Assembly: GCA_026985945.1 (NCBI GenBank) | Contig: JALSPN010000021.1 | Coordinates: forward strand, 1 to 5,354 | Length of the DNA stretch: 5,354 nucleotides | DNA from: Thermodesulfobacteriales bacterium | GTDB taxonomy: Bacteria; Desulfobacterota; Thermodesulfobacteria; Thermodesulfobacteriales; Thermodesulfatatoraceae | Reading direction: 5' to 3' | In this document: piece after piece, positions 1 through 5,082 of the stretch | Numbering within the stretch: position 1 is the stretch's first letter | Layout: every line of letters starts with the position of its first letter | Notes under the pieces: model-generated | Told to the model about the DNA's origin: nothing | Databases searched by the model: none | The model's input: only the letters and a program-made list of their open reading frames with translations | Translations under genes and position numbers: made by a program

Positions 1-392
1 TCCAGGTTTCCCAGATCATGCTTTGGGGAGTGGCCTTACCTCTTGTTAAGACGAGGACCAGGATGTCTGAAGTCCTTTTAGAAATGAACCGTAAGAGCCT
101 TGGTTGCGTCCTCGTGCTGGATGAAAAGGGTTTTCTTTGCGGTATTGTGACAGACGGAGATTTACGGAGGGCACTTCTTAGATATGGAGATTTCAGGGAT
201 CTTCCCGTAGAGAAAGTCATGACCAAAAATCCCAAGACAATAACTCCTCAGGCCCTTGCCGCCGAAGCCCTTTATGTGATGGAAAAAAACTTGATTACAG
301 TTTTGCCGGTGGTAGAGGAAAGGAAGGTTGTGGGAATTATTCACCTTCACGATGTTCTCGGGAAGGGCCAGTTTAAATTCACAGGACTGTAA
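1..392 (+). CDS. kdsD: Arabinose-5-phosphate isomerase (KdsD/SIS-CBS family), C-terminal part, 5' truncated by window edge
   Basis: The frame is open from position 3 and encodes 129 visible residues before TAA at 390-392. These form a tandem CBS pair: the first repeat ends in GIVTDGDLRRAL, and after the linker VEKVMTKNPKTI the second ends in VVGIIHLHDVLG. Both are hallmark strings of KdsD/GutQ proteins. The family is about 320-330 residues, with an N-terminal SIS sugar-isomerase domain of about 200 residues, so that domain and the true start lie before the window. The ATG at 18 is internal: the residues before it (QVSQI) already match the family's first CBS motif, which resembles VRDIM. Known role of the family: cytoplasmic conversion of ribulose 5-phosphate to arabinose 5-phosphate, the first step of Kdo synthesis for lipopolysaccharide. 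A GutQ-like paralogue cannot be excluded without the SIS domain. No clear terminator follows, only a T7 run at 424-430 without a convincing stem. Confidence 0.88.
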   Translation, partial: QVSQIMLWGVALPLVKTRTRMSEVLLEMNRKSLGCVLVLDEKGFLCGIVTDGDLRRALLRYGDFRDLPVEKVMTKNPKTITPQALAAEALYVMEKNLITVLPVVEERKVVGIIHLHDVLGKGQFKFTGL

Positions 393-522
393 ATAGTAGG
401 GACCAAGTTTTCCAAAGTTGTGCTTTTTTTCGGGTTCAATAATCTGAAGATATCCCGCTATACATGCTACAATTTGTGCTTACACTCAGGAAGAATTCTA
501 AAAAATTATTAGTTTCTTAGCT

Positions 523-548
523 ATTTTGAAATAAAATTTTGAAATAAA
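523..548. repeat. Perfect 13-bp tandem repeat, two copies
   Basis: The unit ATTTTGAAATAAA occurs at 523-535 and again, directly abutting and identical, at 536-548. A further AT at 549-550 begins a third copy that does not continue. It is AT-rich and noncoding, upstream of nfeD. It may be a replication-slippage product or an A/T-rich upstream element. Nothing in the sequence decides its function. Confidence 0.85.
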
Positions 549-619
549 ATGAGGGATATCAGCTCAAAGAGAGAAAAATAAGTGCTTTCTCGGCTTTAAG
601 GACTGAGGATAAGTTGGAA

Positions 620-647
620 TTGAAATTGGCGGAAATTAGAGAATAAG
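620..647 (+). promoter_or_regulatory. Weak candidate sigma70-type promoter for nfeD
   Basis: TTGAAA (620-625) is separated by 16 nt from AATAAG (642-647), which matches TATAAT at 4 of 6 positions. This would place transcription start about 25-30 nt before the GTG at 681. The match is weak in AT-rich DNA, where such pairs arise by chance. It is listed only because a promoter is expected in this gap. Confidence 0.2.
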
Positions 648-680
648 AGAGAAAAACAGGACTTAAGGATACCAACTAAA

Positions 681-1298
681 GTGAGAATTATCTATTTCGT
701 TCTTTTACTTTTGGGCTTGCTAATATCTTGCGGCGAAGGCTTTTGTAAAGCTTCCCCGTCTTCTCTCGTCATATTGAACCTTCAGGAAGCCATCACCCCC
801 CTTACTGCTGCCAAAATCAAAGAAGCCCTTGAGAAGGCCGAAGCCCTTAAAGCCGAAGCCCTTATCATCGAACTTGACACCCCCGGAGGGCTGGTCACCT
901 CCACACGCAAGATCGTGAAGATGATTTTAAACGCTGAGATTCCGGTGGTGGTCTATGTTTATCCTCCGGGGGCCCAGGCGGCTTCTGCCGGCACTTTTAT
1001 CCTCCTTGCCGCTCACGTAGCAGCCATGGCCCCGGGGACGAATGTAGGTGCGGCCCATCCGGTAACCATGGGCCAAAAAATGGATGAAGAAATGTCCAAA
1101 AAGGTCGAAAATGACCTGGCAGCCTTGGCCCGGTCTCTTGCCAAATTGAGAAACCGCAATGCGGATTGGGCTGAAAAGGCGGTAAGAGAAAGTGTGTCTG
1201 TAACCGCTGAAGAGGCCCTCAAGCTAAAAGTCATTGACCTTATAGCTGAAAACCTTTCAGAACTTCTCCTTTCTCTTGAAGAAAGATCAAACTTTTAG
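681..1298 (+). CDS. nfeD: NfeD N-terminal half: secreted ClpP-like (1510-N type) serine protease domain
   Basis: This frame encodes 205 residues from GTG 681, preceded by AAGGA (665-669) at a spacing of 11 nt. Residues 1-22 are a signal sequence with a hydrophobic core at about 5-15. LISC at 14-17 also fits a lipobox, while CKA at 22-24 could be an ordinary signal-peptidase site. The rest is the ClpP/SppA-like fold of 1510-N proteases: LIIELDTPGGLV at 61-72, and AASAGT at 100-105 with S102 as the likely nucleophile. PGTNVGAAHPV follows at 118-128. The likely general-base lysine is K140 or K141 in the KKVEND segment. In studied homologues this domain lies outside the cytoplasmic membrane and cleaves hydrophobic C-terminal segments of stomatin-like partners. 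No stomatin/SPFH gene is visible here. If the frameshift is real and not bypassed, the product is a protease domain ending in SNF without its membrane and OB domains. Confidence 0.9.
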   Translation: MRIIYFVLLLLGLLISCGEGFCKASPSSLVILNLQEAITPLTAAKIKEALEKAEALKAEALIIELDTPGGLVTSTRKIVKMILNAEIPVVVYVYPPGAQAASAGTFILLAAHVAAMAPGTNVGAAHPVTMGQKMDEEMSKKVENDLAALARSLAKLRNRNADWAEKAVRESVSVTAEEALKLKVIDLIAENLSELLLSLEERSNF

Positions 1299-1411
1299 AC
1301 CGGGAGGTAACCCTTCACACCAGAGGGGCCAGGCTGGTCAATATTAAAGAAGACCTGCGACATCGCATCCTGCGTCTTATCACGAACCCCAATATCGCTT
1401 ACATCCTGCTC

Positions 1412-1978
1412 ATGCTTGGCCTGGCAGGGCTTTATTTTGAACTTTCTCATCCCGGAGCCATCTTTCCCGGGGTGGTGGGGGCCCTCTGCCTTATTCTTGC
1501 TTTTTATGCCATGCACCTTTTACCGGTCAATTATGCCGGCCTCCTGCTTATCTTTTTGGCCGGGCTTCTCTTTTTTCTAGAGATAAAGATTACAAGCTAT
1601 GGTCTTCTGGGGCTGGCCGGCTTCATAAGCCTGGTGCTGGGCTCTCTTATGCTTTTTGGGAAAAATCCAGCCGGCCTTAAACTCGATTATCAGGTCCTGA
1701 TCCCCGTCCTGGCCTCCATGACTCTTTTCCTTTCCGGGGTTACTTATCTTGCCGTAAAAGCCGTGAGGAAAAAACCCACCACCGGCCCCGAAGGCCTTAT
1801 TGGAGAACGGGGGAGGACCATCTATCCTGTTGGCCCTCAGGGAGGGCAGGTCTTTGTCCACGGGGAAATCTGGCAGGCGGTAAGCCGGGAAGAAATTCCT
1901 CCGGGGGAAGAGATAGTGGTTTCTGGGATCAAGGGTTTCACTCTAGAAGTGAAACGATACGAAGATGGGAACCTGTAA
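1412..1978 (+). CDS. nfeD: NfeD C-terminal half: membrane segments plus OB-fold domain
   Basis: This is the continuation of the upstream protease gene in the -1 frame. The first canonical start in this frame is ATG 1412, but homologous sequence begins near 1283, and the ATG lies inside the first membrane helix with no ribosome binding site. Independent translation is therefore unlikely. Numbering from that ATG, the segment has FELSHPGAIFPGVVGA at 9-24 and LLPVNYAGLLLI at 36-47, both typical of long NfeD. It continues with about four further hydrophobic helices (roughly 18-37, 41-57, 62-82, 95-117). A soluble OB-fold domain at about 127-184 carries GLIGERGRT and GQVFVHGEIW. In the family this part anchors the protease domain in the membrane, and the OB-fold is thought to act in protein interaction. 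The gene ends with TAA at 1976-1978, 14 bp inside the next gene, consistent with co-transcription and coupling. Confidence 0.88.
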   Translation: MLGLAGLYFELSHPGAIFPGVVGALCLILAFYAMHLLPVNYAGLLLIFLAGLLFFLEIKITSYGLLGLAGFISLVLGSLMLFGKNPAGLKLDYQVLIPVLASMTLFLSGVTYLAVKAVRKKPTTGPEGLIGERGRTIYPVGPQGGQVFVHGEIWQAVSREEIPPGEEIVVSGIKGFTLEVKRYEDGNL

Positions 1979-3068
1979 ATCCTGTCAGCGAAAAAGCCCC
2001 ACTATCTCTCAAAAAATAGGTTTTTGTGCCTCTTGTTTGAGGGATTTCTGGCAAGAAATAAAGCCCGAACTTGAAAAAATTCATCGCCACACCCGCCGCG
2101 CTTTTGGACTTCTAGAAGAGCCTCCCAGGGACCCTGACGGCGTTCCATGCCGTCTCTGTCATCATTTTTGCCGCCTCCCTGAAGGAGAAAGTGGATATTG
2201 TGGCGTGTGGCAAAACAGGAGGGGGCGGCTTGAAGGCCCTGGTCCTTCAGCAGCTTACGTCTCCTGGTATCTGGATCCGTTGCCCACCAACTGTGTGGCG
2301 GACTTTGTTTGCGCCGGAGGAACTGGGGCGGGTTATCCTCGTTTCGCCCATTTCCCCGGGCCAGAAAAGGGCTTTGCCAATCTGGCAGTTTTTTATGAGG
2401 CCTGCAATTTTAATTGTCTTTACTGCCAGAACTGGCATTTCAAACTTCGCAGAAAAGATCTTCTCAAGCCTGTAGAGAAGATTTTTCTGGACCTAAAAGA
2501 GTACGTTTCCTGTATCTGCTATTTCGGAGGCGATCCCGGCCCGCAAAGCCCCCATGCCCTCTCTTTCTCGCGAAAGGCCCTCAAAAAGCGCAGGGGAGAA
2601 ATCCTTCGCATTTGCTGGGAAACCAATGGTGCCGAAAATACCCCCATCATTTGTGAGATGATGCGGCTTTCGATGGCCTCAGGGGGGTGTCTCAAGGTAG
2701 ATCTCAAAGCCTTCTCCCTCCCCATACACTTCACCCTTTGTGGAGTTTCTAACGAGATGACCCTCAAAAATTTTAAAATGCTGGCGTCCTTTGTTGAAAA
2801 GCGTCCGGTGCCACCCCCACTGGTGGCTTCAACCCTTCTTGTCCCGGGATATGTGGACGAAGAGGAAATAGAGGGCCTTGCTAAATTTATAGCCTCTCTT
2901 TCAAAAGATATTCCCTGGTCTTTTCTGGCCTTCTATCCTGCTTTTTATCTGGACGATTTACCCACCACTTCTCGCCGCCACGCGGAAATGGCTATTAGTA
3001 TCGCCAAAAGATATGGTATCCGTCGGGTTCATATAGGAAACAGACATCTTCTTTCAGAGGCCTATTGA
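1965..3068 (+). CDS. Radical SAM protein, AmmeMemoRadiSam/PFL-activase-like, with N-terminal CxxC-CxxC motif
   Basis: This gene encodes 367 residues from ATG 1965. The start is chosen because the next residues form a conserved-looking zinc-ribbon motif, C4-x2-C7 and C21-x2-C24. There is no strong Shine-Dalgarno, so coupling to the overlapping nfeD end is likely. A second cysteine cluster (C62, C65, C69, C79; CRLCHHFC then GYCGVW) matches the N-terminal region of AmrS-like enzymes (COG1180/COG1313 group). The radical SAM 4Fe-4S motif is CNFNCLYCQNW, with C147, C151 and C154. Later landmarks are YFGGDP (186-191, in the place of the usual GGE-type SAM amino motif), WETNG (218-222), LKVDLKAF (243-250), STLLVPGYVDEEEI (289-302) and WSFLAFYP (318-325). 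It should cleave S-adenosylmethionine reductively to a 5'-deoxyadenosyl radical in the cytoplasm. The substrate is unknown, since no Memo or AMMECR1 partner and no glycyl-radical enzyme is in view. The protein has about 19 cysteines. Its 3' end overlaps the convergent ATPase gene by 15 bp. Confidence 0.88.
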   Translation: MGTCKSCQRKSPTISQKIGFCASCLRDFWQEIKPELEKIHRHTRRAFGLLEEPPRDPDGVPCRLCHHFCRLPEGESGYCGVWQNRRGRLEGPGPSAAYVSWYLDPLPTNCVADFVCAGGTGAGYPRFAHFPGPEKGFANLAVFYEACNFNCLYCQNWHFKLRRKDLLKPVEKIFLDLKEYVSCICYFGGDPGPQSPHALSFSRKALKKRRGEILRICWETNGAENTPIICEMMRLSMASGGCLKVDLKAFSLPIHFTLCGVSNEMTLKNFKMLASFVEKRPVPPPLVASTLLVPGYVDEEEIEGLAKFIASLSKDIPWSFLAFYPAFYLDDLPTTSRRHAEMAISIAKRYGIRRVHIGNRHLLSEAY

Positions 3069-3824
3069 AGGAAAAGGAAGAGGCTTTCCGGTGTCAGGAT
3101 GTTTGACCACGCTGAAGGGAATCCCGTAGAGTTTTTCCAGGAGATCGGGATTCAAAACCTCTTGAGGGGGGCCTTCAGCCAACACGCGGCCTTCTTTCAA
3201 AAGGAGGATCCGGTCACTCATGAGAGAGGCGTAAGCTAGGTCATGTAAGACACAAAGAAGGGCTTTTCCTTCCGCACAGAGTTCTTTTAAGAGCTGGTAA
3301 ATTTCATGAGATACCGCAGGGTCAAGATGGGAGGCCGGTTCATCAAGCAAAAGGATAGGGGTCTGCTGGGCAATCGCCCTGGCGAGCCACACCTTCTGCC
3401 GCTCTCCCCCAGAAAGAGAAGAAAAGGGGCTTGCGGCCAGGTGAAGCCCGCCAACTCTTTCCAGGGCCTCCCAGGCCAATTTTTCATCTTCCTGGGAAAA
3501 GCCGTGGGGATAACGCCCCTGTAAAACGATTTCGTAGGCCGTGAAAGGATATGAGGTGGCCGGAATCTGGCGCATAAGGGCGATCTTTCGGGCCCGCCTG
3601 CGGGGAGATAGGCGGGTGAAAGATTCATTGGCGAGCCATATCTCACCGCTTTTTAAAGGCATAAGCCCTGCCAAACCGTAAAGAATGGTGCTTTTCCCCG
3701 CCCCGTTGGGACCGATGAGACTGATCCATTCTCCCCTCCGAAGTTCAAGAGAAAATCGGACCACTTCTTTTTTTCCATAGCCCAGGGTTACCTCTCTGGC
3801 ATAAAGAAGTTCTACGGAAGCCAT
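3054..3824 (-). CDS. ABC importer ATPase, FecE/BtuD type (metal-chelate uptake)
   Basis: The protein is 256 residues, normal for the family. ATG at 3824-3822 is preferred over farther upstream starts because it has AGAGGG (3837-3832) at a 7-nt spacing, and the family's N-terminal strand (VELLYAREVTLGYG) begins right after it. An extended frame up to 4079 merely overlaps the permease gene. Motifs in order are Walker A GPNGAGKST at 38-46, Q-loop Q86 in LMRQIPA, signature LSGGERQ at 137-143, Walker B ILLLDEP at 157-163, D-loop SHLD at 165-168 and H-loop H194 in VLHDL. All catalytic elements are present. Two copies at the cytoplasmic face should power import through the permease encoded immediately upstream. 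Its start lies inside the permease's last codons (13-bp overlap), implying translational coupling. Family assignment is firm, but the substrate (cobalamin, heme or ferric siderophore) cannot be read from the ATPase. Confidence 0.93.
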   Translation of the reverse strand: MASVELLYAREVTLGYGKKEVVRFSLELRRGEWISLIGPNGAGKSTILYGLAGLMPLKSGEIWLANESFTRLSPRRRARKIALMRQIPATSYPFTAYEIVLQGRYPHGFSQEDEKLAWEALERVGGLHLAASPFSSLSGGERQKVWLARAIAQQTPILLLDEPASHLDPAVSHEIYQLLKELCAEGKALLCVLHDLAYASLMSDRILLLKEGRVLAEGPPQEVLNPDLLEKLYGIPFSVVKHPDTGKPLPFPSIGL

Positions 3825-4879
3825 TCGATTTCCCTCTTCTTGCGTTTGAGGAGCCAGGCAAAGAAAGGGGCCCCTAAAAGGGCGGTTACCACCCCGATGG
3901 GAAGTTCCTCCCCGGTTGGCAGGATATTTCTGGCAAGAATATCCGAAAAAAGGAGCAGGGATGCCCCCAGGAGAGCACTTAAAGGCAGGAGCTGGCGGTG
4001 ATTGGCACCGCACAAAAGACGCACAAGATGGGGGACAATAAGCCCCACAAAGCCGATCACCCCGCTTACCGCCACGCAAACCGCCGCTGCCAGACAGGCA
4101 GAAAGAGTCAAAAATCCCCGGACTCTGCTCACCGGGACCCCAAGTTCCAGGGCCTCCTCATCGCCTAAGGAAAGGAGATCAAGTTCTTTGTGAAACAGCC
4201 AGGCCAGAACGAAAAGAGGGAGGGCATAAGGCCAGAAGAAGAGGAAGTGCCCTGGTCCTCGACCGGAAAAACTTCCCAGCAACCAGAAAACGATGGAAGA
4301 GACGGTTTCGTCTGCCAGGCTTTTGAGAAGGGAAATACCAGCAGCCAGAAAAGAAGAGACCACCAGCCCGGCCAGGATCAGGGTTGCAGGACGGAAGGCC
4401 CCCTCTTCAGTCCGGGAAAGAAATATTACCCAGAAAAGGGTAAAGCCCGCTCCACCCAGAGCAAAGAGCGGAATGGCAATGTTTGAAACTATCCCCAGAA
4501 AGAGGGCTAGAGTGGCTCCAAAGGCCGCTCCGGTAGAAACCCCCAGGGTATAAGGTTCTGCGAGAGGATTACGCAAAAGAGCCTGAAAAATTGCCCCGGA
4601 AAGGGCAAGCGTTGCCCCTACGGAGGCGGCAAGCAATGTCCTGGTCAGACGAATCTTGGCAATGGTCTGGAGAATAGGATCTCTACCCTCCCAGAGGGCC
4701 CTGGCAAGAACGATCGGCGAAGCCTCAAAACGCCCCCAACAAAAAGATAATAACCCTCCACTCACAAAAATAAGGGAAAAAATAAGGAAAAAAAGCCGAA
4801 ATTTCTTTTCTCTTTGCTCAAAAGGCAAATAAGAAAAATCTCTCGCCTCAGAAACTCCTCGTTGGCTAATTTTATTCAT
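3812..4879 (-). CDS. FecCD/BtuC-family ABC transporter permease
   Basis: The protein is 355 residues, slightly longer than typical BtuC/FecD because of a charged cytoplasmic N-terminus of about 27 residues. The first membrane helix is at about 29-47, and the remainder has the roughly ten-helix pattern of type II importers. Family motifs are NPLAEPYTLGVSTGAA (104-119), the coupling-helix region SLGDEEALELGV (237-248), GFVGLIVPHLVRL (276-288) and ELPIGVVTALLGAPFF (325-340). It forms a homodimeric channel in the inner membrane that docks with the adjacent ATPase. ATG 4879 is the first start in the frame, with an in-frame TAA 12-14 nt before it. Its nearest Shine-Dalgarno, AAGGA at 4900-4896, is 16 nt away, unusually far. 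No periplasmic binding protein or TonB-dependent receptor is encoded nearby in the window, so the substrate remains open. Confidence 0.93.
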   Translation of the reverse strand: MNKISQRGVSEARDFSYLPFEQREKKFRLFFLIFSLIFVSGGLLSFCWGRFEASPIVLARALWEGRDPILQTIAKIRLTRTLLAASVGATLALSGAIFQALLRNPLAEPYTLGVSTGAAFGATLALFLGIVSNIAIPLFALGGAGFTLFWVIFLSRTEEGAFRPATLILAGLVVSSFLAAGISLLKSLADETVSSIVFWLLGSFSGRGPGHFLFFWPYALPLFVLAWLFHKELDLLSLGDEEALELGVPVSRVRGFLTLSACLAAAVCVAVSGVIGFVGLIVPHLVRLLCGANHRQLLPLSALLGASLLLFSDILARNILPTGEELPIGVVTALLGAPFFAWLLKRKKREIEWLP

Positions 4880-4890
4880 CTTCTTTGCAT
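4876..4890 (-). CDS. Possible 4-codon upstream ORF (MQRR) overlapping the permease start
   Basis: On the minus strand, ATG CAA AGA AGA TGA runs 4890-4876. The AAGGA at 4900-4896 sits 5 nt before this ATG, an optimal spacing, but 16 nt before the permease ATG. The TGA overlaps the permease start as ATGA (4879-4876), the classic geometry for translational coupling. It may be a small coupling or attenuating leader, or simply chance in a purine-rich leader. It could also mean that the permease uses a degenerate purine-rich site (AAAGAAG) next to its ATG. Confidence 0.3.
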   Translation of the reverse strand: MQRR

Positions 4891-5036
4891 TTTAATCCTT
4901 CTTTTCCCACCTTTCTTTTTTCAGCATTCAGGTCAAGCCTATGGGTCCAAAATTAATCTATCAGAAAAATTTCTTCATATTCGGATCTCTTTCGAAGAGA
5001 TGCGATTAGGAGGGAATAACGGAATAGAAGACAAAA
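4880..5036 (-). promoter_or_regulatory. Leader/promoter region of the permease-ATPase operon, with a 7-bp hairpin palindrome
   Basis: This is the DNA between the groEL terminator and the permease, and it should contain the operon promoter. At 4985-5001 there is a perfect inverted repeat, ATCTCTT-TCG-AAGAGAT (7-bp arms, 3-nt loop on the plus strand). It could be a repressor operator or an RNA hairpin. I see no B12-box or cobalamin riboswitch core and no obvious Fur box (GATAATGATAATCATTATC-like). A TTGACC hexamer is present, but no acceptable -10 lies at the right distance, so no promoter is called. The regulatory assignment rests on position and the palindrome only. Confidence 0.35.
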
Positions 5037-5068
5037 AATAAAGGGCGGCCTTAGGGCCGCCCTTTATT
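5033..5068 (-). terminator. Rho-independent terminator of groEL
   Basis: There is a perfect 14-bp inverted repeat: AATAAAGGGCGGCC at 5037-5050 and GGCCGCCCTTTATT at 5055-5068, with a TTAG loop on the plus strand. Read on the minus strand, the stem is followed by a run of six T (5038-5033). This marks it as the intrinsic terminator of the minus-strand groEL, whose stop codon is 15 nt before the stem. No T-run follows on the plus strand beyond the stem itself. It insulates the downstream permease operon from groEL transcription. Confidence 0.93.
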
Positions 5069-5082
5069 GCTTCGATTAGAGA

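Larger units (their letters stand above)
393..680. other. AT-rich intergenic region between kdsD and nfeD
   Basis: This stretch of 288 bp has no supportable coding frame. It holds a T-run (424-430), an 8-bp inverted pair GATATCCC (449-456) and GGGATATC (553-560) about 100 bp apart, a tandem repeat (523-548) and a weak promoter-like pair (620-647). Its size and AT content suggest that nfeD has its own promoter rather than depending on kdsD read-through. That is an inference. Confidence 0.7.
681..1978 (+). pseudogene. nfeD: Long-form nfeD locus, interrupted by one -1 frameshift (1280-1298)
   Basis: The two ORFs at 681-1298 and 1412-1978 are consecutive parts of one long-form NfeD protein of about 430 residues. 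Frame 3 ends at TAG 1296-1298. The frame giving the second half has a stop at 1277-1279 and is then open without interruption to 1978. Its translation before the first ATG already reads family-like sequence (LLDREVTLHTRG, then LITNPNIAYILL), so the break must lie between 1280 and 1298. One base is missing, or the ribosome must slip back by one. Three short homopolymers sit in that bracket: AAA 1282-1284, AAA 1289-1291 and TTTT 1293-1296. Adding one T to the last gives ERSNFLDREV; adding one A to the middle run gives ERSKLLDREV. No canonical X-XXY-YYZ slippery heptamer is present. Both halves are otherwise intact and conserved, which fits a sequencing indel or a very recent mutation better than an old pseudogene. 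Confidence 0.85.

Noticed and set aside
399..430. Intrinsic terminator after kdsD
   Set aside because: The T-run at 424-430 is preceded only by a possible 4-bp AAAG/CTTT stem, too weak to call.
1289..1298. Programmed -1 frameshift site in nfeD
   Set aside because: The A-AAC-TTT-TAG context is not an X-XXY-YYZ heptamer, since slipping would mispair in the first position of the UUU codon. I see no clear downstream stem-loop, so an indel is the simpler reading.
3287..3646. 119-codon minus-strand ORF inside the ATPase gene
   Set aside because: It is another frame of the ATPase, whose Walker A, signature, Walker B and H-loop are intact in the called frame.
3825..4079. N-terminal extension of the ATPase frame up to 4079 on the minus strand
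   Set aside because: The extension overlaps the highly conserved end of the permease gene, reads as Pro/Arg/Gly/Cys-rich shadow sequence, and a good ribosome binding site stands before the ATG at 3824.
4002..4553. Plus-strand ORFs of 63-98 codons inside the permease gene
   Set aside because: They lie antisense to a clearly conserved FecCD permease, are rich in Arg/Ser/Pro/Thr as expected of shadows of a membrane-protein gene, and show no recognisable motif.
4880..5036. Cobalamin riboswitch upstream of the permease
   Set aside because: No B12-box-like conserved core is visible, and the space between the groEL terminator and the start is short for the full element.
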